A stretch of DNA of 23,712 nt, taken from the NCBI GenBank assembly GCA_041301185.1, contig JBFYSV010000306.1, forward strand, positions 1 through 23,712, given 5' to 3'. The notes beneath the pieces were generated by a model that saw only the letters and a program-made list of their open reading frames with translations, did not search any database and was not told where the DNA came from. A program made the translations under genes and the position numbers. This DNA is from JAQBDA01 sp041301185. Its GTDB lineage: Bacteria; Chloroflexota; Anaerolineae; Anaerolineales; UBA4823. Below are positions 1 through 7,763 of this stretch, one piece after another (positions within the stretch are counted from its first letter, which is position 1; each line of letters begins with the position of its first letter).

Positions 1-136
1 GATAGGCGTAGCTCACTGTTTCGCCGGTTTGTCCGCCGTTGCCGCCCGGGTAGACCATGCTGCTCACCAGGTCTGCCGAGTTGTAGCCCCACTGGGTGAC
101 GAAGGTGCCCGAGCCGGTGATATGCCAGTACTGCAT
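1..136 (-). CDS. RHS/YD-repeat protein fragment, cut by window edge
   Basis: The minus strand reads 45 codons from an ATG at 136 out through the window edge. The peptide contains WGYNSADLVSSMVYPGG followed by ETVSYAY, which has the spacing of a YD repeat (Y-x-x-A/S-x-L-x-S-x-x-Y-P-x-G ... V-x-Y-x-Y) as found in RHS and wall-associated repeat proteins. The frame is open only back to a TGA at 176-178, and no Shine-Dalgarno sequence precedes the ATG. A genuine RHS protein would have a long N-terminal part with signal peptide or many earlier repeats. I therefore suspect a 5'-truncated remnant, but most of the gene lies outside the window. Function in a living cell cannot be judged from this piece. 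Confidence 0.5.
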   Translation of the reverse strand, partial: MQYWHITGSGTFVTQWGYNSADLVSSMVYPGGNGGQTGETVSYAY

Positions 137-312
137 ATGATGATTATAACGTTTTCTTGGGTTTCGCTTGCCTGGTCAATCATGGGCATCCTGGAAGGAA
201 TCGCTTAACCCAATCTACAGACTTGCTGCACACCCACCGGGCCCCGGAGGCAACCGTCCAGCGCGACTATAACAAGTGACCTGGTCCTGAAAAATGCTTC
301 ATCTTCTTAACC

Positions 313-339
313 AAAAATCGCCAGAAAACTGGCGATTTT
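313..339 (-). terminator. Intrinsic terminator of the tRNA-Glu gene
   Basis: A near-perfect inverted repeat (arms 314-324 and 329-339, core TCGCCAG/CTGGCGA, loop AAAA) lies 8 bases past the tRNA 3' end. On the minus strand the stem ends in a run of five T. The A-rich other flank means it could also work on the plus strand. Confidence 0.85.
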
Positions 340-346
340 CATATAG

Positions 347-419
347 TGCCCCCAAGGGGACTCGAACCCCTGTTTTGGCCTTGAGAGGGCCGCGTCCTGG
401 GCCACTAGACGATGGGGGC
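347..419 (-). tRNA. tRNA-Glu, anticodon CTC
   Basis: The minus strand folds into a 73-nt cloverleaf. The acceptor stem GCCCCCA pairs with TGGGGGC, the discriminator is A, and the T arm is AGGGG-TTCGAGT-CCCCT. The anticodon loop is CTCTCAA with anticodon CTC, which reads GAG. The top pair of the anticodon stem (C with A) is mismatched. The 3' CCA is not encoded (CTA follows the discriminator), so it must be added enzymatically. The gene stands alone with its own promoter and terminator. Confidence 0.95.
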
Positions 420-432
420 ATGAAGCGCAGCA

Positions 433-461
433 ATTCTACCATGCTGCCCCACCTTCGTCAA
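433..461 (-). promoter_or_regulatory. Promoter of tRNA-Glu
   Basis: On the minus strand TTGACG (461-456) and TAGAAT (438-433) are separated by exactly 17 nt, a near-consensus sigma-70-type pair. The predicted start is about 7 nt upstream of the tRNA 5' end at 419, giving a very short leader. Confidence 0.75.
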
Positions 462-480
462 CGAATTTTTTGGCAGGGCG

Positions 481-489
481 TGCTATAAT
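481..489 (+). promoter_or_regulatory. Extended -10 promoter of the mutase/PFK unit
   Basis: TGCTATAAT is a perfect extended -10 element (TGn plus TATAAT). No good -35 sits 16-18 nt upstream. The predicted start near 496 leaves a leader of about 31 nt containing the AAGGAG ribosome-binding site just before the ATG at 528. The same TGCTATAAT occurs before dnaE and secA. Confidence 0.65.
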
Positions 490-527
490 TTCAGGTCGGT
501 GAAGTTAAACTGTCAAAGGAGCAACGC

Positions 528-2207
528 ATGTACGATCGCCAGAAACTAGAAGAGCTGCGCAAGCAATTGGAGAAGTGGGAAGAAACCGACTTGCAGCAGA
601 GCTTGGCGCGCATGCCAGAGCACAAGCACCGCTTTATCACCACATCTACCGAAGAAATCGAGCGCCTCTATACCCCGCTCGACGTGGAAGGCATGGATTA
701 TCAGCAAGACCTGGGGCTACCCGGGCAGTATCCGTACACGCGCGGGGTGCACCCTACCATGCACCGCGGCAGGCTTTGGACAATGCGCATGTTTGCCGGT
801 TTTGGTACTGCAGAAGAGACCAATGCCCGCTTCAAGTTCCTGCTCCAGCAAGGGCAAACCGGCCTGTCCATTGCTTTCGATCTTCCCACTTTGATGGGTT
901 ACGATACCGATGCCCCTGAAGCACTGGGCGAGTTCGGCAAGTGCGGTGTGGCGGTGTCATCGCTCAAAGATATGGAAATCTTGCTGGATGGCATCCCCCT
1001 GGATCAAGTCTCATCCAGCATGACGATCAACTCGCCAGCAGCGATCATCTGGGCGATGTACATTGCCGCCGCCGAGAAACAGGGCGTGCGCCCCCACCAG
1101 CTACGGGGAACCTTGCAAAACGACATCTTGAAAGAATATATCGCTCAAAAAGAGTATATCTTCCCGCCTGAGCCATCCATGCGCCTAGTGGTAGACACCA
1201 TTGAGTACGGCACGCAGAGCGTGCCGCAGTGGAATACGATCAGTATCTCCGGCTACCATATCCGCGAGGCTGGCTCAACCGCTGCCCAGGAGCTGGCTTT
1301 CACCCTGGCAGATGGGATAGAGTACGTTCGTTGGGGCATGCAGCGCGGCCTGGACGTGGATGATTTCGCCCCTCGATTGTCCTTCTTCTTCAACGCCCAT
1401 AACGATTTCTTTGAAGAGATCGCCAAGTACCGCGCCGCCCGGCGTATCTGGGGACGCGAGATGAAGGAAACCTTTGGGGCAAAGATGCCTCGCTCCTGGT
1501 TAATGCGCTTTCACACCCAGACAGCCGGCGTATCCCTCACCGCCCAGCAGCCGGAGAACAACATCGTGCGGGTTGCCATCCAGGCCCTGGCGGCAGTCCT
1601 CGGCGGGACTCAATCGCTGCATACCAACAGCATGGATGAAGCCCTGGCGCTGCCCTCCGAGCATGCTGTGACGATTGCCCTGCGCACGCAACAGGTGCTG
1701 GCAGAAGAATCAGGGGTTGCCAATACCATTGACCCGTTGGGGGGCTCGTTCTTCGTCGAAACCCTGACCAACCGCATCGAAGCTCAGGCTTATGAATACT
1801 TCCGCCGTATCGAAGCGCTCGGTGGCTTGATCCCGGCGATCGAGATGGGTTTCTTCCAGAGCGAGATCTCCGACGCAGCATATCGCTACCAGCGCGAGAT
1901 CGACGAAGGAAACCGCAACATTGTCGGAGTGAACAGCTACCAGGATAATAAACCGGTGGGTATCCCGATCCTGGGAATGGACCCGGACGGCTATCAGCGC
2001 CAGTTGCAGCGTCTGGATCAGGTGCGCCAGAGCCGGGATCAGGGGCGGGTGGGGCAAGCCCTGGACCGGTTGCGCATCGCCTGCCAGGGCACCGAGAATA
2101 CCATGCCCTATATCCTGGAAGCCGTGCGGGCTTACGCCACCCTGGGCGAGATTATCAACGTGATGAAAGATGTTTTCGGCATTTACCAGGAACCAACCTG
2201 GATTTAA
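528..2207 (+). CDS. mcmA: Methylmalonyl-CoA mutase large (catalytic) subunit, B12 domain on a separate protein
   Basis: This is the catalytic TIM-barrel subunit of an adenosylcobalamin-dependent acyl-CoA mutase, which interconverts methylmalonyl-CoA and succinyl-CoA in propionate metabolism. The 559 residues cover only the substrate-binding barrel. The C-terminal B12 domain of one-chain enzymes is absent and is supplied by the small subunit gene at 16135-16545. Family signatures are RGRLWTMR (80-87), AGFGTAEETN (90-99), GLSIAFDLP (112-120), LQNDILKEYI (196-205), PPEPSMRL with the carboxylate-binding arginine R219, ISGYHIREAG with catalytic-site H244, and TQSLHTNSMDEA (361-372). The residue matching the substrate-contacting tyrosine (Y89 of the Propionibacterium enzyme) is histidine, H79. 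The start has a good AAGGAG site. The next gene follows after 28 nt, so the two are probably co-transcribed. An isobutyryl-CoA or other mutase is possible, but R219 argues for a carboxylated substrate. Confidence 0.93.
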   Translation: MYDRQKLEELRKQLEKWEETDLQQSLARMPEHKHRFITTSTEEIERLYTPLDVEGMDYQQDLGLPGQYPYTRGVHPTMHRGRLWTMRMFAGFGTAEETNARFKFLLQQGQTGLSIAFDLPTLMGYDTDAPEALGEFGKCGVAVSSLKDMEILLDGIPLDQVSSSMTINSPAAIIWAMYIAAAEKQGVRPHQLRGTLQNDILKEYIAQKEYIFPPEPSMRLVVDTIEYGTQSVPQWNTISISGYHIREAGSTAAQELAFTLADGIEYVRWGMQRGLDVDDFAPRLSFFFNAHNDFFEEIAKYRAARRIWGREMKETFGAKMPRSWLMRFHTQTAGVSLTAQQPENNIVRVAIQALAAVLGGTQSLHTNSMDEALALPSEHAVTIALRTQQVLAEESGVANTIDPLGGSFFVETLTNRIEAQAYEYFRRIEALGGLIPAIEMGFFQSEISDAAYRYQREIDEGNRNIVGVNSYQDNKPVGIPILGMDPDGYQRQLQRLDQVRQSRDQGRVGQALDRLRIACQGTENTMPYILEAVRAYATLGEIINVMKDVFGIYQEPTWI

Positions 2208-2235
2208 GATGAAATCCACTTAAGAGGTGATTGAA

Positions 2236-3438
2236 ATGGCTCATGTAAAGAAATATAAAGGCACGATCGGCATCCTCACCGGCGGCGGTGATGTCCCCGG
2301 ATTGAACCCCGCCATCCGGGCAGTGACATTCCGTGCCTTGCGGGAGGGTTACCAGGTAATCGGCCTGCGCCGGGGATGGGGCGGTCTGGTTGATCTTGTG
2401 CGCGACCCGGAGGCAGACAATAGCATGAACTACCAGGTGCTGACCGAGGAAATCGTCAACCGTGCTGGACGGACCGGCGGCACGTTTCTGCACACGTCGC
2501 GCACCCGCCCCAGCAATGTCAAGAACACGGATCTCCCGGAGCACCTGAGAGATAGCTACCCGGAAGAGCGCAACGATTTGACCCCCGAAATTCTCAAAAA
2601 CCTGGATTTCCTGGGGATCGATTATCTGATCCCGATCGGCGGTGACGACACGCTGAGCTACGGCGTGCGCCTCTACCAGGAGGGCGTCAAAGTGGTTGCA
2701 ATCCCCAAGACCATGGATAACGATGTACCTGGAACGGATTACTGCATTGGCTTCAGCACTTGCGTCACCCGGACGATTCAGATGACGAACAGCTTGCGCA
2801 CATCTGCCGGATCACATGAACGGATCATGATCCTGGAAGTGTTCGGTCGCTACGCAGGTTTCACATCCCTTCTGCCCGCCATGGCCGGTGCAGCCAACCG
2901 CTGTGTTATCCCGGAATACAAATTCAACATTGAGCAACTGACAGATCTGCTGGTATACGACCGCAACCGGAACCCCAGCCACTATTCCATAGGATTGGTA
3001 TCCGAAGGGGCAATGTTTGAAGGCGGGGAGATGGTCTTTCTGGATCGCACCACAGATGCCTACGGGCATGCCAAGCTGGGTGGAATCGGCGACCTGGTTT
3101 CAGCCAACGTCAAAGACCTGACTCCTAAATTCAATAATGGGCGCTCGATCAATATCATCACCCAAAAACTGGGTTACATGGTGCGCGGCGGCGACCCAGA
3201 TGCCATCGATTCGATCGTGCCAATGGCATACGGCAACCTGGCGCTCGACCTGATCCTCAACGGCGTGCACGGTCGCCTGGTCGTTCTCAAAAACGGGCGC
3301 TATGATAACGTCCCGATCAATGTTGTCACCAGCTCCAAGAAGCTGGTTAATGTGGATAAATTCTACAACAAGGAACGCCTGCGCCCCAATTATGCCAGCT
3401 TCGAGATGAAACCGCTGTTCATTATGACCAGCGATTGA
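2236..3438 (+). CDS. pfp: 6-phosphofructokinase, probably pyrophosphate-dependent
   Basis: Phosphofructokinase of the PfkA family, phosphorylating fructose 6-phosphate in the cytoplasm. The 400 residues open with GILTGGGDVPGLNPAIR (12-28). Other motifs are IGGDDT (134-139), PKTMDND with catalytic base D161, and EVFGRYAG (201-208). In ATP-dependent enzymes such as E. coli PfkA the positions matching D138 and K158 are both glycine. Asp plus Lys there is the established signature of pyrophosphate-dependent enzymes, which work reversibly. I chose the ATG at 2236 because the ribosome-binding site AAGAGGTGA (2222-2230) covers the alternative GTG at 2227. The gene lies 28 nt behind the mutase subunit with no visible promoter of its own and ends at a strong terminator. 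PPi dependence is an inference from two residues; the family call is firm. Confidence 0.92.
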   Translation: MAHVKKYKGTIGILTGGGDVPGLNPAIRAVTFRALREGYQVIGLRRGWGGLVDLVRDPEADNSMNYQVLTEEIVNRAGRTGGTFLHTSRTRPSNVKNTDLPEHLRDSYPEERNDLTPEILKNLDFLGIDYLIPIGGDDTLSYGVRLYQEGVKVVAIPKTMDNDVPGTDYCIGFSTCVTRTIQMTNSLRTSAGSHERIMILEVFGRYAGFTSLLPAMAGAANRCVIPEYKFNIEQLTDLLVYDRNRNPSHYSIGLVSEGAMFEGGEMVFLDRTTDAYGHAKLGGIGDLVSANVKDLTPKFNNGRSINIITQKLGYMVRGGDPDAIDSIVPMAYGNLALDLILNGVHGRLVVLKNGRYDNVPINVVTSSKKLVNVDKFYNKERLRPNYASFEMKPLFIMTSD

Positions 3439-3455
3439 AACAACCGCCAATCACG

Positions 3456-3495
3456 AAAAAGAGGTCATGCGGGCGAATCCGCGCGACCTCTTTTT
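3456..3495. terminator. Bidirectional terminator between pfp and dnaE
   Basis: The arms AAAAAGAGGTC (3456-3466) and GACCTCTTTTT (3485-3495) are perfectly complementary over 11 bp, and a GCGG/CCGC inner stem (3469-3472, 3479-3482) extends the hairpin. T runs end the stem on both strands, which suits two convergent genes. Confidence 0.88.
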
Positions 3496-3533
3496 CTTAA
3501 TATTGCAACCGGAGGGTATTGCCTGGCGATTAC

Positions 3534-6500
3534 CTATTGAAAAGTAATCGCCTCTACCCTCACATTTTCTGAACCAACCAATAGACGCAGCCTGCTGATC
3601 AATTCCGGACATAATTGAGTGGTGAAATTGGGGAACTCAACCAGATAACCGTGCCCCTGCTCGAAGACATGGAAGGCAAACCGATCATTGCCCGGGTAGC
3701 TCATTACCGTGCCATGAATGCGGCGCATGCGGAGAACATCCCGGGTCTTGTCCCTGGTCGAGCGCATCACAACCGTGATCATGTGGATCTCCTGGGTATC
3801 GCTACCAGCAGTGGGGGAGACCAGGTATTGCTGAGCACTCACCAGGCGTTCTACCGGGTCAGGTGCAGGGATATTTTCCCCAAGCGGCGGCAGGATTACA
3901 ACCGGCTTCGTGCCTTCGACCGCCGTCAAGCCCTGTCCTGTGACAGGGCTGGTTTCCGGAACAAGGCCGGATTCGGACTGCTGGCAAGGAGTTGCATCAG
4001 AACCCGCATCCGTCCCGGAATTTGCAGCCTGGATAAGGCTAGCCTCTGGTACCTGCTTGTTAACCGCGATGGTGCTTTGAGAAAGCGGGGGTGTCCCAAT
4101 TAGCGGCGGCGAGGACATACCATCCCATTCATCAGGGACGTCAGGGGGTGGAGGGATATTGTCCATCCAGCTTCCCGCATCAGGGATTGCCTGCCTGACC
4201 GGTGCATTGCCAGTCTGTGCTGACGCATCATCTTTTCCGGACTCTGGCTCCCGCTCCAGATTTTCACTCACCTGCTCATAATAGGTATCGAAGATGCTGT
4301 TTTGTAGGGGACCAGCTTCGGATTGCGCCTCGCTGGAGATCGTCATGGTGAAGTCAGTGCTGATATTATCCACCAGCACCTTGGGCTCTGCGCCCTGGGT
4401 ATCCAGGCGCCCATCTACAAGAATGATCTTATCATGGACGATCAGCTCAGAGAAACGCTCCCAGGTTTTAGGGAATACGACCAGCTCAACCGATCCCTGG
4501 AGGTCCTCAATGGTGACAAACCCCATTGATTTGCCAGACTTGGTCAGGTGCGGTCGGATACGCACGATCATACCCGCCACGCGCACATGCTCGCTGGCAG
4601 TTGCCTCGGCAAGCTGGCCGGAAAAATGGGTCACCGCTTCCGTCAGCTCAGCCATCACCGGGCTCAGCGGGTGATCGGAGACATACAGGCCGATCAGCTC
4701 GCGCTCCCAATTGAGCAGCTCGCGTTGGCTGATCTGGTTGGCGTACGTGGGTAGCACAATCGTTTCTTGCACACCGGTATGCGCCCCGAACAGGCTCATC
4801 TGCCCCATCTCTGCCGCCCGGAAGTGGGCTGAGCTGGCAGAGATAATCCGGTCGATTCCGTCCAGCAAGGCGTTCCGCGAGCCAAAAGTATCCAACGCCC
4901 CAACGCGGATCAGGCTCTCCAGGGCACGCTTGCCAACCTGGCGCAGGTCTACCCAGTGGGCAAAATCGTTGAGATCTTTGAACTCTTTATCACCTCGCCC
5001 TTCGAGGATGGCATCCACTGGTCCACGCCCGACGTTCTTCACCGCCCCCAATCCGAAGCGGATGGTTGAGGTCACATCCTCATGGTCTTCGATGGTGAAA
5101 TCCCAGCCGCTGCAATTGATATCCGGAGGCTCAACGCGGATGCCCATCCGGCGGCAATCAGCAACATACAGGGCGATCTTGGCTGTATCGTTTTGGGATA
5201 CCGAGAGCAAGGCGGTCATGTATTCAACCGGGTAGTGCGCCTTGAGGTAAGCCGTCTGCACCGCAATCACGCCATAATCGGCAGCATGCGCTTTATTAAA
5301 ACCGTAACGAGCGAACTCTTCCCATTCATCAAAGATAGCAGAAGCGGTCTCTTCAGAGATACCCCGTTGCATTGCCCCATTAATAAACTTCTGGCGGTGC
5401 TTGAGGAGTTTCTCTTTGATCTTCTTCGCGACAGCCTTGCGTAAATCGTCCGCTTCTGGCGCTGTGTAGCCTGCCAGCTCCATTACGGCGAACATTAGCT
5501 GTTCCTGGTAGACAGGATAGCCGTAGGTCTCTTTGAAGATCGATTCCAGGGCGGGATGCCGATAGGTCACCTGCTCTTCACCGTGCATCCGGCGGACATA
5601 ACCCGGGATGAAGTCCATCGGTCCTGGGCGGAACAGAGCGACCATGGCGATCACGTTAGCAAGCTCTTTGGGCTTCATCTCAATCAGCCAGCGGCGCATT
5701 CCCGAGCCTTCCACCTGGAACACACCCGCTGTCTCCCCTCGCCCGAGCAGCTCGTAGGTAGCTGGGTCGTCGGTGGGGATATTATCCAAGGTAAACTCGA
5801 TGCCGTGCCGCTGGCAGATCAGGTCACAGGCGCGGGCCATGATCGTCAATGTCGCCAGACCCAGGAAGTCCACCTTGAGCAATCCCAGCGAATCGAGGAT
5901 GTTCATCTCGAATTGGGTGACGATCTTCACCGGGCTAACTTCGGCAGAAGCACCGGTGGGGCGATGGAGTGGGATATATTCAATCACAGGCTTATCGGCG
6001 ATGATTACGCCCGCAGCATGCGTACCGGCATTGCGCACCACGCCCTCCACCTGGGCGGCAGTATCGATTAGCTCCTGCAAGAACTGGGTGTTATCATAAT
6101 GCTGCTTGAATTCCGGCACTTCTTGAAGCGCCTGGGCAATCGTCACCGGCTTGCCGGGTATGTTCGGGACCAACTTGGCAACCCGGTCAACTTCGCTGAG
6201 GGGAATATCCATCACCCGACCGACATCTCGGATCGAAGCACGCGCCCCCAGGGTGCCGAAGGTAATAATCTGGGCGACTTTATCTTCCCCGTATTTGTGG
6301 CTGGTGTATTCCATCATCTCTGCCCGGCGGTCATCCCGAAAGTCGAGATCAATATCGGGCATAGAAATACGCCCCGGGTTGAGGAAGCGCTCGAAGATCA
6401 ACCCGTGCTGGATGGGATCGACCAGGGTGATCTCGAGGGCATAAGCGACAATCGAGCCTGCGGCTGAGCCTCGCGCGTTGTACCAGATGCCCTGGCTGCG

Positions 6501-7544
6501 AGCGTGGCGGCACAGATCCCACACAATGAGGAAATATGTGTCAAACCCCATATTGTGGATGATGCCCAGCTCGTATTCCAGGCGCTGGCGCACCACAGGA
6601 TCATTGGCGCGGCCTGCGTAGCGCTTTTCTATACCAGACTCGCATAGCTGGCGCAGGTAGTTCTCAGGCGTGCTGCCCTCCGGCACGGTGAATTGTGGTA
6701 AATGGTAACCTTTGAACCCCAGGTCAACGCTGCAACGTTCGGCAATCATCAATGTATTGCTTAGCGCCTCCGGGACCTCAGCAAACAAGCGTTCCATCTC
6801 TTCCGGCGGGCGCAGGTAGTAGCTGGGGTCGGTCATGCGCATCCGGTTGGGGTCAGAGAGCAGGCTGCCGGTCTGGATGGCAAGCATGATATCCTGCAGG
6901 CGGGCATCCTGGGGATCGACATAGTGCACATCGTTTGTGGCGACAAAACGCGCATCATAGCGCGGCCCCAGTGCAACGAGATTCTTATTGATCGTTTCCA
7001 GCTCGGGAATATCGTGACTTTGTAGCTCAAGGAAAAAACGGTCGTTGCCAAAGACCTGATAGTACCAGTCGAGCAGCTTGCGTGCTCCTTCCAGATCGCC
7101 TTTTTGGAGAAGGCGCGGTACCTCGGCTGCCATGCAGCCGGAGGTACAGAGCAGCCCTTCGTTGTGGGCAGCCAGGAAATCGTGGTCGATGCGCGGGTAG
7201 TAGTAAAAGCCTTCCAATTGGGCTGCGCTGGCGATCTTGAGCAGGTTCTGGTAACCAGTCTGGTTCTCAGCCAGCAGCAGGAGGTGGGCAGACTTCTTGT
7301 CTAGCTGGGCGTCCCGCTCCCGCATTGAGCGGGCTGCCATATACGCCTCCACACCGATAATGGGCTTGATGCCCGCTGCACTGGCGGTATTATAGAAATC
7401 AATGACGCCGAACATCGTGCCATGGTCGGTGATTGCCAGGGCTGGCATCTCCATCTCTTTGGCGCGTTGGACGAGCTTCTTGATATTGCTAAAGCCATCC
7501 AAGAGTGAGTATTCAGTGTGTACGTGGAGGTGGACAAAGGACAT
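3534..7544 (-). CDS. dnaE: DNA polymerase III alpha subunit (replicative polymerase)
   Basis: Catalytic subunit of the replicative polymerase, 1336 residues against roughly 1160 in E. coli. An N-terminal PHP domain has every expected metal-ligand position filled: H7/H9, D40/H41, E66, H87, C137, H177, D205/H207. The C-family catalytic aspartates are D399 and D401 in PDIDLDF and D559 in LKVDF. A canonical beta-clamp motif QMSLF sits at 915-919, and an OB fold follows at about 985-1065. Residues about 1085-1250 are a low-complexity linker rich in P, S, E, D and Q, then a conserved-looking C-terminal domain (about 1252-1336) begins at EIHMITVVM. The start MSFVHLHVHTEYSLLDG is typical of DnaE1. 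The gene is alone on its strand, convergent with pfp and divergent from secA. No separate DnaQ-type exonuclease gene is in the window. Confidence 0.97.
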   Translation of the reverse strand: MSFVHLHVHTEYSLLDGFSNIKKLVQRAKEMEMPALAITDHGTMFGVIDFYNTASAAGIKPIIGVEAYMAARSMRERDAQLDKKSAHLLLLAENQTGYQNLLKIASAAQLEGFYYYPRIDHDFLAAHNEGLLCTSGCMAAEVPRLLQKGDLEGARKLLDWYYQVFGNDRFFLELQSHDIPELETINKNLVALGPRYDARFVATNDVHYVDPQDARLQDIMLAIQTGSLLSDPNRMRMTDPSYYLRPPEEMERLFAEVPEALSNTLMIAERCSVDLGFKGYHLPQFTVPEGSTPENYLRQLCESGIEKRYAGRANDPVVRQRLEYELGIIHNMGFDTYFLIVWDLCRHARSQGIWYNARGSAAGSIVAYALEITLVDPIQHGLIFERFLNPGRISMPDIDLDFRDDRRAEMMEYTSHKYGEDKVAQIITFGTLGARASIRDVGRVMDIPLSEVDRVAKLVPNIPGKPVTIAQALQEVPEFKQHYDNTQFLQELIDTAAQVEGVVRNAGTHAAGVIIADKPVIEYIPLHRPTGASAEVSPVKIVTQFEMNILDSLGLLKVDFLGLATLTIMARACDLICQRHGIEFTLDNIPTDDPATYELLGRGETAGVFQVEGSGMRRWLIEMKPKELANVIAMVALFRPGPMDFIPGYVRRMHGEEQVTYRHPALESIFKETYGYPVYQEQLMFAVMELAGYTAPEADDLRKAVAKKIKEKLLKHRQKFINGAMQRGISEETASAIFDEWEEFARYGFNKAHAADYGVIAVQTAYLKAHYPVEYMTALLSVSQNDTAKIALYVADCRRMGIRVEPPDINCSGWDFTIEDHEDVTSTIRFGLGAVKNVGRGPVDAILEGRGDKEFKDLNDFAHWVDLRQVGKRALESLIRVGALDTFGSRNALLDGIDRIISASSAHFRAAEMGQMSLFGAHTGVQETIVLPTYANQISQRELLNWERELIGLYVSDHPLSPVMAELTEAVTHFSGQLAEATASEHVRVAGMIVRIRPHLTKSGKSMGFVTIEDLQGSVELVVFPKTWERFSELIVHDKIILVDGRLDTQGAEPKVLVDNISTDFTMTISSEAQSEAGPLQNSIFDTYYEQVSENLEREPESGKDDASAQTGNAPVRQAIPDAGSWMDNIPPPPDVPDEWDGMSSPPLIGTPPLSQSTIAVNKQVPEASLIQAANSGTDAGSDATPCQQSESGLVPETSPVTGQGLTAVEGTKPVVILPPLGENIPAPDPVERLVSAQQYLVSPTAGSDTQEIHMITVVMRSTRDKTRDVLRMRRIHGTVMSYPGNDRFAFHVFEQGHGYLVEFPNFTTQLCPELISRLRLLVGSENVRVEAITFQ

Positions 7545-7610
7545 GGGCGAATCGCAATATTTACAAACAGATATGCGGTTGGAACGGATAGCAGCTAGGA
7601 CAGAACGGCA

Positions 7611-7631
7611 CTTGGGGTGGATTGCCCCAAG
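7611..7631 (-). promoter_or_regulatory. Hairpin at the predicted 5' end of the dnaE mRNA
   Basis: A perfect 7-bp inverted repeat, CTTGGGG (minus strand 7631-7625) and CCCCAAG (7617-7611), with a 7-nt loop starts almost exactly at the transcription start predicted from the upstream -10 element. A 5'-terminal stem like this can stabilise an mRNA. No run of T follows, so it is not an intrinsic terminator. Confidence 0.5.
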
Positions 7632-7635
7632 AGAA

Positions 7636-7644
7636 ATTATAGCA
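7636..7644 (-). promoter_or_regulatory. Extended -10 promoter of dnaE
   Basis: The minus strand reads TGCTATAAT (7644-7636), preceded by GCG and followed by TTTC. This is nearly the same 13-base block as at 479-491 before the mutase gene. The predicted leader is about 85 nt. Confidence 0.6.
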
Positions 7645-7754
7645 CGCCGGTGAGATCAGAACGGGAATTGTTAAGATTAATAAATTGGCTACGTACAATA
7701 ATTCCTTGGGCGAGAGACTTCCCACTCGGCTCTAACGTTTCTTTTATCTCCCTA

Positions 7755-7763
7755 TGCTATAAT
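7755..7763 (+). promoter_or_regulatory. Extended -10 promoter of secA, with start-deciding RBS
   Basis: TGCTATAAT here gives a predicted start near 7770, directly in front of the ribosome-binding site GAGAGGTG (7771-7778). The ATG at 7762 lies inside the -10 element and could not be on the transcript, so translation starts at 7786. Confidence 0.6.

Noticed and set aside
347..419. Integration site with duplicated tRNA 3' end
   Set aside because: I found no second copy of the tRNA 3' sequence and no integrase in the window.
470..489. TTGGCA and TATAAT as a -35/-10 pair for the mutase gene
   Set aside because: The spacing is only 8 nt, far too short. The TGn extended -10 alone explains the promoter better.
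3615..7304. Several open frames of 60-170 codons on the plus strand opposite dnaE
   Set aside because: They mirror the codon pattern of dnaE, have no ribosome-binding sites and show no recognisable motifs.
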